The notes under the pieces: model-generated
The model's input: the letters and a program-made list of their open reading frames with translations, nothing else
What the model was told of the DNA's origin: nothing
Database searches by the model: none
Shown: in pieces, positions 39,668-51,814 of the stretch
Layout of the letters: every line of letters begins with the position of its first letter
How positions within the stretch are numbered: position 1 is the stretch's first letter
Assembly (NCBI RefSeq): GCF_010015445.1
Contig: NC_053114.1
Coordinates: 45,476,627-45,540,626 of the forward strand
DNA: 64,000 bases
DNA from: Perca fluviatilis
Taxonomy: Eukaryota; Chordata; Actinopteri; Perciformes; Percidae
Direction: 5' to 3'
Program-made: the position numbers and the translations under genes

Positions 39668-41084
39668 CCTGAAGTCTGGGAACAAGCTAACAACAAAAAC
39701 TGTCCCATTTGTAAAGAAAATCCTCAAAGATCCTTTGGTGAACTTTGCACTGAAGGAACTGGCTGACAGACAAGAAATCTGGATCACCTGAGACAGAAAA
39801 AGGAGAGAAAGAAAGAAAGGGAGGTGGTGGTGTGTAGTAAACACCCAGAAGTCCCTTATTGGTTCTGTAGGGATGAAGAGTAGAGCTGTGTGTCCTGTCT
39901 GTGAGGAGTTTCTCTCCACCACGGTCACCGCAGTGGTTCCTGTAGAACAAGCAGTCAGAGATCTGAAGGAGCAGCTGAAATCTGACTACAGTCTCTGCAG
40001 GACAAGAGGGACAAACACCTGAACCGGGTGGAGAAACTTGCTCTGATGAAATAAATCAACACTCCAAGAAGCAGCTGCTGCTGTCTACAAGAGAGTCAGA
40101 TCAGAGCCGAGTTCAACAAGCTGCACCAGTTCCTGAAGAGGAAGAGGAGTCCAGACTGGCAGCTCTGAGAGGAGGAAGAGCAGAGAGGCTGTCAGCAGAG
40201 ATGAAGAGGATTCAGGAGCAGATCTCCTCTCTGTCAGGCAACATCTCTCTGCTGAAGCAGACCTGCAGAAAGACAGTGCCGTTCCTCAGCAGTTATAAAG
40301 CCTCTCAGAGCAGAGCCAGAGTCCAGTGCTGCGGCTGTCAGATCCACAGCTGCTCTCAGGAGCGCTGACAGATGTGTAAACATCTGGGCAACCTACATGC
40401 CTTCAGAATGCAGGAGAAGATGAAGGACAAGATCCCACTTCTGTCCACTTCTGGACCCAAACACTGCAGGCGACCCGTCTCTATCTGTCTGATGATCTGA
40501 CCAGTGTGAGGCGAGGAGACACAAACCAAAGCTTTGACAATCCAGAGAGACACAGCAGGTATCCAGATGTTCTGGGCTCTGAGGGTTTCAGCTCAGAGAA
40601 ACACAGCTGGGAGGTGGAGGTGGGAGATCATCCTGACTGGAATTTGGGTTTAGCCAAAGAGTCAGCTGACAGGAAGGGAGAAAGATATGCTTTACCAAAA
40701 TATGGAATCTGGTCTTTATTACATCGCAGTGGAGAATACACTGGTGGATCTGGTAAGAGCATCACAGTGAAGAAGAGTCTCCAGAGGATCAGAGTCCAGC
40801 TGGACTATGAGGGGGGGGAGGTGTCCTTCTACAACTCTGAAGACAAGACTCACATTTGCACTCTCAGAGACACTTTCACTGAGAAACTCTTCCCTTGGTT
40901 CAATATCGGTCCGGCTGGTGATGCTAAAACTGCAGAAATCAAAATCTGTCCAGCTGAGATTTCTCTGCGAAGTTCAGAGAACTCAGAGAAGGTGGAGAAA
41001 GCAGAGGTGGAGAGAGGAGAGAAGATGGAGAGAGGAGAGAAGGTGGAGAGAGGAGAGAGCTCAAAGTTGTTTTTAGGCGGGTAA
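39668..41084 (+). pseudogene. TRIM pseudogene in inverted orientation (half RING to SPRY)
   Basis: Plus strand, parallel to the intact minus-strand TRIMs from mid-RING (EQANNKNCPICK) to the ERGEKV tail. The first half of the RING and the start are missing at the breakpoint. B-box and coiled-coil parts have multiple frameshifts and lost codons. The PRY-SPRY part is open at 40506-41084 (192 residues: GFSSEKHSWEVEVGDHPDW and onward), with more substitutions than between the two intact copies. So this copy is older or has evolved without constraint. An independent SPRY-only product is not supported. Confidence 0.85.
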
Positions 41085-42445
41085 AAAACTAAGATAAAAT
41101 AAGATTTGATGTGTTTTAGTAAATGACCTGATGGAAAACATTCCTTGGTTGTTGTTTGAGACACAAAATATTTCCAAAGCCCAGAATGAGAAACTACAGC
41201 TGAGCTGCTTTTTGTGTAAATGTACTGCAAGAACTGGGATTTTAATTAAAAATATATTATTTTTAAATTTCCCAAGCATGAGTAAACAGCTTAAATGTTA
41301 TGATCAGACCCAAACAGGATCTGCAGGGTTTAGTTGTGATCCAGAATGAAAATCTGCAGAATGTAGCCGACTGGTTTTCAGCTTTGGGTGGAGATTTGTT
41401 TTTGTTCAACCTGATCTCACAGAATTCTGTGAAATGAACACGGGCGCATAACTTAAAATCTGGGGCAGTTTCATGGAATTGCCCAAAATTCCATGACGGG
41501 CCCACGGAAGAATTCCGTGAAATGAACACGGCCCCTTAAGTTAAGGAAAAGGTTGTGTGTGGGCGGGACAACAACGCCTTGGGTTTAGGAAAAGAAGAAC
41601 GGGACGGTTACGGTTGGGTTTAGGAATCATGACACATGGGACATGAACCCCGGTCTCCTGGGTGAAAGTCCTGTGTTGCTTGACCCATCCACCCCCAACC
41701 AACCTCCCTAAGCGGTTTTCGGGCTTTCATACTACTACGCCGTAGTCCCTATTAATGCTACATTGTCTTCTCATTGACTTTACTTTGGCATTATTTTCCG
41801 TGGTGGCCACACAGAATTTTCACACATTCCGTGCTACCACCACGTAATGTGGTGTTAGGGGCCCAGAGTAGACTCTTAAATGACAGAAAGGGGAGAGAGT
41901 GGAGAGAACATTTGAAATGTGCATTTACTTCCTTTATTTGAACTTCTCTCTCAATCCTCATATGTTCTATTGTACTGGCTTTAATAGGATTTATTTTGAT
42001 CAACAACTGTTTGGTTTGGACTTAGTATTGTTATGTATTTGTAGCTCTGATTAGCAGAACTGTTGTTGCTCCTATTAGTTATATCACTGTTATGTGTGTT
42101 CTCTCTTTTACAGCCAACTTCCCTTTTGTAAAATAAAAGTAATTGAAAGAAGTGAATAACTTTCTGAGAATGTATTTATATGTATGAATACATTCAGGTG
42201 TATAAATGTTGTTAGGGCCGTCCTCCATTAAATACATGTTAAGTTTTGGGTATGACTGTTGATGGTAATTGTTGATTTTGTTTAGATTTGCATAATTGTA
42301 ATTATATAAGTGATTATTGGTGATTTGTTTTCATTGATGAGGATAAATGTTCTACTGTCAGTTTAATGTTCTTTTAAGAAAAAGATTTAATGTTTTATGA
42401 TAATAAAGAGGCGTGGTTTACTTTATGGGCTGCTTATCTGTTACT
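41085..42445. other. Module N, inverted copy
   Basis: Reverse complement of 23048-24399, following the TRIM pseudogene in the same order as at the intact genes. Ends at a (CA)n tract (42446-42468). A SINE-like stretch is at about 41560-41740. No coding sequence. Confidence 0.75.
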
Positions 42446-44873
42446 ACACACACACACACACACACACACCGGCCCTGCTATTCTCTTTAAGAATGCTAGA
42501 ACGACGCAGACACACAAGCGCACAAGTATAACTCCTCCCAACGGCGTAAGCTCTGCATAGAGTACGTACAACTAGGGCTGCACAATATATGTTTTTTTTT
42601 TATCGTTATTGTGATATCAACTTAATATACACATCGCAAAAGATATGCAGAGATTTTGTGAGTTATTTGGAAGAGTATCGGTAGAAAACTCCCTTTCATA
42701 ATATAACTGTAACTCATGTTTTAGTGTTTCCATTTTATGTTCAATCCCATGTTTAATTTGTTCAAAATGAAACAGTTTGTCTGAAGGGAAAGATTTTTTT
42801 ATTGCTTTTATTAAAGCCGTTAGTTAGTTGGAAGCTGGGTGTCAGAGTCCCATCTGACCAGAAAGTCCGGTTCAGAAAACAAGTCAAACGTGAAGATCAA
42901 CATAGATTTAATCCGGCCAACAGAAACACCGTGAAATACCACACATACCCAAAATACCAGCATGCTTTGCTGCTGAGACTTTCATTGTAGAGTCAAACAA
43001 TGTGTTTATGGTTAAACTGTTTACAGAAACACAACTTTCTCACACACACACACTTAATTTTACTGTACAATTTGGAGTAGTTCAGCTCTACTAACACTCA
43101 GAAGATTTTGTCAACTAATTGATTAGTTCACTGGTTCTCAAACTGTTGTACAACAGGAATCTCTGATATATTAAAAAATAAATTAATTTAAAAACGCTTC
43201 TATAGAAATACTACGATTTTAAATAAATTTATTTTTCCACTCCATTAATAATACTTAAAGGTGCTCTAAGCGATGTTGGGTGACGTTACTTCTTGTTGAC
43301 GTTTCAAAGTATTTTCAAACAAAACGGAGACTAGCTTGCTCCTCCCTCCTCCTCATCCCGTTCTCTCCCTTCTGTGCTTCAGCGCACTAACCCCCCCATT
43401 CCAAATCCTTCTTGTCCGTTATTTGCTGGAACACTGGAACACTGTTTGTGTATGTTTGCATGGCCCAGGTTGGACCACTTAGTGGAGCCTGGGCTGTCAA
43501 CAGAGCGAGTTTTTTTTACAGTGTGTTCAGGGGACAGGCAGCTAGAGGATAGTGAGGAGATGTTTGCTGTATGTGACAAAAAATGTTGTAGCCTAAAAAA
43601 ACGCGTGACATCACTTAGAGTACCTTTAAACTATGATCACTATAAAGTAATTTAAAATGTTTTTTTAAGTGTAATATTTTTGTTGAGATATCAGCTGCGT
43701 CATTGACAGAGTGAGCATACATCTATAATTAGTTTCAAGATGTGATGGTAAGACAGTAAGCAGAGGTCAAATAAATGGTTCAAAAACACTGAGATCGTCG
43801 CGTAACAGGAACTATTAGGAAGAGAAGTTGGGAGCAGGAGGAGAATATTCTGAGTAACCATGTTGAAACTGTTGGGGACGACAGTGTTAGAAAAACTAAA
43901 CAACTCTTTTCTAAATAACATTAATATTAAACTGTTTCCATAATATGAAGCCAAAATACTATTTGTTTTCACAAGATAACATAGGAGCAGACTGACTGAC
44001 ATTGAAAAGCACCGAATGCACCTGAGGGCAGAGCAGGCAAAGACGACATTGACTTCTTGTTATTATGACTTCATATTAATCATAAAAAGCTGCTGTAGAG
44101 GGCTTTCGCCTGTCACTTTTTGTACTATGCTGTGAGTGCTGTAAAGTTGACTCCTTACTTGCACAAGGAAAAACGAACTTTGATAAATAATTATCCTAAC
44201 AACTTCTTCGAGCGGGATCCCAAACATCCGTCCCCCTCCCAGGTTTTGGGTCCTGAAACATCGCGACGCGGAGTTCCTTTGGTGACTCCTTGAACAACGA
44301 CCTCCAGCTTGAATTGCTGTTTTACAGAGGCCAGTTCCTGCTGGAGGAGATGGAAGGGAACGGGATTCTTTTGAACAGCGGACAGAACCACTGAAGATTT
44401 CCAGGTGAGATAAATTGCATTTCTTTATCCAGAAAGACTACTTGTTTAAGACCAAACGGTGATGATGTCTTGATTTCGCTGGGCTATTGTCTTTCCTAGT
44501 GACACTTCAAGCCTTGTATAACGTGGGCGTGGTCATAGTTAGGCATTAACCTAGTGACAGGACAATCAGAGAAACGAAGCAATAACAAGTAGTCTATCTG
44601 GTAAAAGTAATAAAAATATCTGCGGTCTCTGGGAGACACTAGTCCATAGCCTGTGTGAGAAGGCTACAGGTAATAAATAACTCCATGCAGCACGTTAAAA
44701 GGAGCTTGCTACTTCTAGGGAAATCAGTCAGGGACTGAATATAGATATTGCAGTGTTTTAACGAGGAAAGATCAGTATATAAACTGTAATCACTTGATTG
44801 ATATAAGAGTGTCTCCAGTGACGAGATTCACTGCCCAAGCTACGCAGCTCTGCTACCTGGCTCTTAATGAAAT
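42446..44873. other. Module M, inverted copy
   Basis: Reverse complement of module M up to 'gagccaggtagcagagctg'. Beyond 44873 the similarity ends and unrelated Tc1-type sequence begins. Carries its own TTAA MITE (43255-43629) and the 79-bp splice-site-flanked segment on the plus strand near 44325-44405. Confidence 0.75.
43255..43629. mobile_element. TTAA-flanked MITE, inverted module M
   Basis: Same MITE as 21864-22228, inverted, with intact TTAA ends and inverted 'AGGTGCTCTAAGCGATG' termini. Slight length differences come from homopolymer runs. Confidence 0.85.
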
Positions 44874-45322
44874 GATGGCCACTCGTTTCTCTTTACTTAG
44901 CTGATTGGTTCTTGCCATAATATGAATTCTAACAGTTTTCCAATAGGGCTGTCGGCTGTGTATCAACCTGACTTCTGCACAACACAACTGATGGTCCCAA
45001 CCCCATTAATAAGGGAAAAACTTCCACTAATGAACCCTGACAAAGCACACCTGTGAAGGTAAAACCATTTCAGGTGACTACCTCATGAAGCTCATTGAGA
45101 GAACACCAAGGGTTTGCAGAGTTATCAAAAAAAGCAAAGGGTGGCTACTTTGAAGAATCTAAAATCTAAGACATGTTTTCAGTTATTTCACACTTTTTAA
45201 GTACATAATTCCATATGTGTTCATTCAGTTTTGATGCCTTCAATGAGAATCTACAAATATTCATGAAAATAAAAGAAAACGCATTGAATGAGAAGGTGTG
45301 TCCAAACTTTTGGCCTGTACTG
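44874..45322 (+). mobile_element. Tc1-like element remnant (right end)
   Basis: Contains words typical of a common fish Tc1-derived repeat (ggtgactacctcatgaagct, ggtggctactttgaagaatc) and ends with 'ccaaacttttggcctgtact' then TA. The left part is missing at the inversion breakpoint. No usable transposase. Confidence 0.65.
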
Positions 45323-45324
45323 TA

Positions 45325-45408
45325 CATACATACATGCATACACATAGACACAGATACATAAACACATGCATACACATAGACACAGATGCCTACATACATG
45401 CATACACA
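45325..45408. repeat. Short imperfect CATACA/AGACACAG repeats
   Basis: Tandem 'catacacatagacacagat' units that continue at 46816-46930 on the far side of an inserted transposon. Confidence 0.85.
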
Positions 45409-45413
45409 TAGAT

Positions 45414-46815
45414 CAGTGTTTCCTCTATGTTGATTGGCAAGTGGCGGTCCGCCACAGTTAGATTTCTCCCGCCACGGTTACAGAAATGTACAAAAAGCCG
45501 TCTATCAGCCGTGATTGTTAGAGAGTAGGAGAATAGCGCGGACACGCGCTTCACAACGCGAGTGCGCACGCGTGACACTTTGAGAAAAGGCAGAAAGAAA
45601 AAAGAGAGACAGGCTGTCCGGAGAACCCAGTTGAGATGTTATGTGTGCATCCTTGAGAACTGTAAGTCGTATAACTTATATTGTCAGTTCATTTAAGCCT
45701 GTATTAGTCTATAGTTCTTGCACATTTTAGTTTCACCTTCACCTGCTAGCTAAATTGCACGTGGCTGTTGATTCAATACAACGCCCTTGATATTATATCA
45801 TGGCATAGTAGGCTAAACCGTGATTATTTCATACATTCATGTCCCGAAACATATTGGGGGAAATTCATTCAACATAATTCACAGCCAAATAACTGGTGTC
45901 TGCTGCGGTGCGCAGCGCTGCTCGGACCGTGCGCCGCTGCCCTTTTTTTCATCCATAAACTCGGCTCTCAGCTCCTCTGCCAGTTGCTGCATGAACTTCC
46001 TCCGGAACATTTTACAGCTGGTGCACTCCTTGGAGAGGATGTGTGCAATGATTCCAGCCAGTTGTAGGATGTATAAAGTTATATGAACACGTAGACAGCC
46101 ACCGGCCATCTACGTGTACCGCGCCTTTCACAGAGTGATCGCCCGGTGCTTTTCTTCTGATTCAGAACCGAGTCCATCCACGCCCTAGCAGCCTATGTTA
46201 CTGACTCTGGCTTTACCTTCGGCCCATCGGTGATGCCCACACTTGTTACTCGAGACCGCTAGTTATGTTTCTCTGACAGAGACTATGATTATTACTAAGC
46301 AACCAAGATGCATCTTCAACCACGCAAAAAGCCGCGAAAATCCGAGCGGTCAATATCACCCATTGACATGATATCACCGTGTATGGCCAAAATAGGTAAA
46401 AGTGATTGTATTTAGCCTATTTAGTATTTAGTAATGTATATAGCCTAAAGACAATTTTCAATGAAAATACAAACTCTTTTAAAATAAAATGCACACAGCA
46501 AGCCTGCCAACTTTCCCACTGAGGCAAATATGCAATTAGTTTCATTATGAATGGTTTCATACTATATCCTACTTTGGGTTTTGGTTTCCCTATGAAGAAT
46601 GTCTTGTAAAATTAATTTTGTAGACCTACAGTTCCTCAAAAATACAGTTCAATCCAAACGAAATGAAAATGTGCCTCATTATGTGTGAATAGAGGTGAAT
46701 AAATATATTTGTTTGTGAAGAGTCAGTTCCATTTAATACGTGCAAACATTTCGTTTGCGCGGGGGTTCCGATCGCTCTGCCCCCACTGCTAAAAAAAATC
46801 CTAGAGGAAACACTG
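45414..46815. mobile_element. DNA transposon with CAGTGTTTCCTCTA ends
   Basis: 14-bp terminal inverted repeats (CAGTGTTTCCTCTA) and a TAGAT duplication (45409-45413, 46816-46820), 1402 bp. CAGTG ends fit hAT, and a 5-bp duplication would place it with atypical hAT groups. A minus-strand frame near 45879-46000 (FMQQLAEELRAEFMDEKKG) resembles a piece of a piggyBac-like transposase, which does not fit the TSD, so the class is unsettled. Confidence 0.6.
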
Positions 46816-46930
46816 TAGATGTATAAACACCTAGACACAGATGCCTACATACATGCATACACATAGATGCATAAACACATGCATACATATAGACACAGAT
46901 GAATTCATACATGCCTGAACAGAGACACCG
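46816..46930. repeat. Continuation of the CATACA/AGACACAG repeats
   Basis: Same units as 45325-45408, now separated by the transposon insertion. Confidence 0.85.
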
Positions 46931-47029
46931 ATGTATACTAATTTTTCTTTTCCATCTATCGTCTTTGTTTCTGTCTATATCAAACTGAATAATAACCCAT
47001 CCAAAGTAGACTAAGTATATAAACATGGA

Positions 47030-47560
47030 ACCATACAGTCAGTATACAATACTATCACCTCGAGTCCTTTTCATATCCATTCAATATATTCATTTTAAAT
47101 AGTCTCTTAAAATTACTCATTGTTGTACATGATTTCATCTCTTCACTGCAGCTGTTCCATACATTAACTCCTTTGGTTGTGAAGCAGTGATATTTAACAT
47201 TTGTTCTTATAAGATTCCTTTGAAATACAAAAGTTTCTCTTTGTGATGTTTGCTCTCTCTCATTTGAAACAACCCTTGGATACTGTTCATTAGCTGTTGA
47301 TTATTTACTTTGTACATCATTTGTGCAGTTTTAAAGCCAACAATATCTCTGAATTTTAGTGCTTTTAGTTTGATGAAAAGTGGATTAGTTGGTGCTCTAT
47401 AAGTGGTTTTATTCACAATTCTTAAGGCTCTCTTTTGAAAGATGAATATAGGCTCAGTGTTTGTTTAGTAAGAGTTTCTCCATACTTCCAAACAGTAAGT
47501 AATGTACGGCAGTATGAAGGAACAGTACAATGTATACAGTGAGCGTTGATTTAATAGGTA
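47030..47560 (-). pseudogene. LINE reverse transcriptase C-terminal relic
   Basis: The minus-strand translation gives NKTTYRAPTNPLFIKLKALK and FRDIVGFKTAQMMYK, preceded in other frames by FILPYITYC and QKRALRIV. This is the familiar C-terminal end of fish LINE (jockey/L2-type) reverse transcriptases. Frames are broken and the catalytic YADD region is absent, so it is a 5'-truncated dead copy. Confidence 0.7.
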
Positions 47561-47769
47561 TTTTACAGTATTGCAATTGATTTGGATATTTTGGCCTTAA
47601 TATAATGTATATGTGGCTTCCAACATAATTTTACACGATTCTTACTCCCAGAAATATTTTTTGTACACGCTGTGACTCTACAAATCACAACATGTAAACA
47701 GGAACATGTTGGCGTTATTTTGTCACTTTTGTCACAATTCGGAGCAGTAGGATTACTGGAACCATTGAA

Positions 47770-50364
47770 GCCACTTAAATGCATGGTCGCAATGAGCGGC
47801 GTCCGCCAGTAACCTCGACGCGCGCAGAGGAGCCCGTCCAACGCTGCTTGCAGCTTAAATGTACAGTATCTTACTATTCGTATAAGATTCATCTTATATA
47901 TTATTGTATACAAGATTTATTTTTAACTTCCCTCCTGAATAACTTGATTTCATTAAGAGCCGGGTAGCAGAGCTGCATACCTTGCGCAGTGAATCTTGTC
48001 ACTGGAGACACTCTTATATCAATCAAGTGATTACAGTTTATATACTGATCTTTCCTCGTTAAAACACTGCAATATCTATATTCAGTCCCGGACTGATTTC
48101 CCTAGGAGTAGCAAGCTCCTTTTAACGCGCTGCATGGAGTTATTTATTACCTGTAGCCTTCTCACACAGGCTATGGACTAGTGTCTCCCAGAGACCGCAG
48201 ATATTTTATTACTTTTACCAGATAGACTACTTGTTATTGCTTCGTTTCTCTGATTGTCCTGTCACTAGGTTAATGCCTAACTATGACCACGCCCACGTTA
48301 TACAAGGCTTGAAGTGTCACTAGGAAAGACAATAGCCCAGCGAAATCAAGACATCATCACTGTTTGGTCTTAAACAAGTAGTTTTTCTGGATAAAGAAAT
48401 GCAATTTATCTCACCTGGAAATCTTCAGTGGTTCTGTCCGCTGTTCAAAAAAGAATCCCGTCCCCTTCCATCTCCTCCAGCAGGAACTGGCCTCTGTAAA
48501 AACAGCAATTCAAGCTGGAGGTCGTTGTTCAAGGAGTCACCAAAGGAATCCCCCGTGCACGGTGTTTCAGGACCCAAAACCTGGAAGGGGGGGGGACGGA
48601 TGTTTGGGATCCCGCTCGAAGAAGTTGTTAGGATAATTATTTATCAAAGTTCGTTTTTCCTTGCGGCAAGTAAGGAGTCAACTTTACAGCACTCACAGCA
48701 TAGTACAAAAAGTGACAGGCGAAAGCCCTCTACAGCAGCTTTTTATGATTAATATGAAGTCATAATAACAAGAAGTCAATGTCGTCTTTGCCTGCTCTGC
48801 CCTCATTCGGTGCTTTTCAAGGTCAGTCAGTCTGCTCCTATGTTATCTTGTGAAAACAAATAGTATTTTGGCTTCTTATTATGGAAACAGTTTAATATTA
48901 ATGTTATTTAGAAAAGAGTTGTTTAGTTTTTCTAACACTCGTCCCCAACAGTTTCAACATGGTTACTCAGAATATTCTCCTCCTGCTCCCAACTTCTCTT
49001 CCTAATAGTTCCTGTTACGAGCAATGATCTCAGTGTTTTTGAACCATTTATTTGACCTCTGCTTACTGTCTTACCATCACATCTTGAAACTAATTATAGA
49101 TGTATGCTCACTCTGTCAATGACGCAGCTGATATCTCAACAAAAATATTACACTTAAAAAAACATTTTAAATTACTTTATAGTGATCATAGTTTAAAGGT
49201 ACTCTAAGTGATGTCACGCGTTTTTTTAGGCTACAACATTTTTTGTCACATACAGCAAACATCTCCTCACTATCCTCTAGCTGCCTGTCCCCTGAACACA
49301 CTGTAAAAAAAACGCGCTCTGTTGACAGCCCAGGCTCCACTAAGTGGTCCAACCTGGGCCATGCAAACATACACAAACAGTGTTCCAGTGTTCCAGCAAA
49401 TAACGGACAAGAAGGATTTGGAATGGGGGGGTTAGTGCGCTGAAGCACAGAAGGGAGAGAACGGGATGAGGAGGAGGGAGGAGCAAGCTAGTCTCCGTTT
49501 TGTTTGAAAATACTTTGAAACGTCAACAAGAAGTAACGTCACCCAACATCGCTTAGAGCACCTTTAAGTATTATTAATGGAGTGGAAAAATAAATTTATT
49601 TAAAATCGTAGTATTTCTATAGAAGCGTTTTTAAATTAATTTATTTTTTAATATATCAGAGATTCCTGTTGTACAACAGTTTGAGAACCAGTGAACTAAT
49701 CAATTAGTTGACAAAATCTTCTGAGTGTTAGTAGAGCTGAACTACTCCAAATTGTACAGTAAAATTAAGTGTGTGTGTGTGTGTGTGTGTGAGAAAGTTG
49801 TGTTTCTGTAAACAGTTTAACCATAAACACATTTTTTGACGCTACAATGAAAGTCTCAGCAGCAAAGCATGCTGGTATTTTGGGTATGTGTGGTATTTCA
49901 CGGTGTTTCTGTTGGCCGGATTAAATCTATGTTGATCTTCACGTTTGACTTGTTTTCTGAACCGGACTTTCTGGTCAGATGGGACTCTGACACCCAGCTT
50001 CCAACTAACTAACGGCTTTAATAAAAGCAATAAAAAAATCTTTCCCTTCAGACAAACTGTTTCATTTTGAACAAATTAAACATGGGATTGAACATAAAAT
50101 GGAAACACTAAAACATGAGTTACAGTTATATTATGAAAGGGAGTTTTCTACCGATACTCTATAACTCACAAAAACCTCTGCATATCTTTTGTGATTGTAT
50201 ATTAAGTTGATATCACAATAACGATAAAAAAACATATATTGTGCAGCCCTAGTTGTATGGTACTCTATGCAGAGCTTACTGCGGGTGGGAGGAGTTATAA
50301 CTTGTGCGCTTGTGTGGTTCGGTTGCCTAGCATTCTTAAAGAGAATAGCAGGGCCGTTTTTTTG

Positions 50365-50400
<36 letters not shown>
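47770..50400. other. Duplicated module M, copy in unit C
   Basis: Parallel to 20437-23047, starting at 'cacttaaatgcatggtcgca'. Contains a TTAA MITE, the splice-flanked 79-bp segment near 48415-48495 on the minus strand, and a (TG)n tract at about 50367-50400. No gene recognised. Confidence 0.75.
49193..49567. mobile_element. TTAA-flanked MITE, module M in unit C
   Basis: Third copy of the MITE, TTAA at 49193-49196 and 49564-49567, with inverted 'AGGTRCTCTAAGYGATG' ends. Confidence 0.85.
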
Positions 50401-50402
<2 letters not shown>

Positions 50403-51814
50403 TAACAGATAAGCAGCCCATAAAGTAAACCACGCCTCTTTATTATCATAAAACATTAAATCTTTTTCTTAAAAGAACATTAAACTGACAGTAGAACATT
50501 TATCCTCATCAATGAAAACAAATCACCAATAATCACTTATATAATTACAATTATGCAAATCTAAACAAAATCAACAATTACCATCAACAGTCATACCCAA
50601 AACTTAACATGTATTTAATGGAGGACGGCCCTAACAACATTTATACACCTGAATGTATTCATACATATAAATACATTCTCAGAAAGTTATTCACTTCTTT
50701 CAATTACTTTTATTTTACAAAAGGGAAGTTGGCTGTAAAAGAGAGAACACACATAACAGTGATATAACTAATAGGAGCAACAACAGTTCTGCTAATCAGA
50801 GCTACAAATACATAACAATACTAAGTCCAAACCAAACAGTTGTTGATCAAAATAAATCCTATTAAAGCCAGTACAATAGAACATATGAGGATTGAGAGAG
50901 AAGTTCAAATAAAGGAAGTAAATGCACATTTCAAATGTTCTCTCCACTCTCTCTCCCCTTTTCTGTCATTTAAGAGTTTACTCTGGGCCCCTAACACCAC
51001 ATTACGTGGTGGTAGCACGGAATGTGTGAAAATTCTGTGTGGCCACCACGGAAAATAATGCCAAAGTAAAGTCAATGAGAAGACAATGTAGCATTAATAG
51101 GGACTACGGTAGCGAGTAGTATGAAAGCCCGAAAATCCGCTTAGGGAGGTTGGTTGGGGGGGTGGATGGGTCAAGCAACACAGGACTTTCACCCAGGAGA
51201 CCGGGGTTCATGTCCCATGTGTCATGATTCCTAAACCCAACCGTAACCGTCCCGTTCTTCTTTTCCTAAACCCAAGGCGTTGTTGTCCCGCCCACACACA
51301 ACCTTTTCCTTAACTTAAGGGGCCGTGTTCATTTCACGGAATTCTTCCGTGGGCCCGTCATGGAATTTTGGGCAATTCCATGAAACTGCCCCAGATTTTA
51401 AGTTATGCGGCCGTGTTCATTTCACAGAATTCTGTGAGATCAGGTTGAACAAAAACACATCTCCACCCAAAGCTGAAAACCAGTCGGCTACATTCTGCAG
51501 ATTTTCAATCTGGATCACAACTAAACCCTGCAGATCCTGTTTGGGTCTGATCATAACATTTAAGCTTTGTACTCATCCTTGGAAATTAAAAAAACAAAAC
51601 ATGTTTTTAATTAAACTCCCAGTTCTTGCACATTTACACCAAAAGCAGCTCAGCTGTAGTTTCTCATTCTGGCTTTAGAAATATTTTGTGTATCAAACAA
51701 CAACCAAGGAATGTTTTCCATCATGTCATCAAATCTTAATTCTTCTTCTAACCTGGATCTCTACATTTTCTTCAAAAAGAACTAACTGGATTCTGTATCA
51801 GCCCAAAAAAAACA
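50401..51814. other. Duplicated module N, TRIM 3' flank, unit C
   Basis: Parallel to 23048-24399. The last ~90 bp before the TRIM stop (51725-51814) differ from unit B and hold extra sequence (ctaacctggatctctac), so the two TRIM genes diverge around their stop codons. No gene. Confidence 0.65.
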
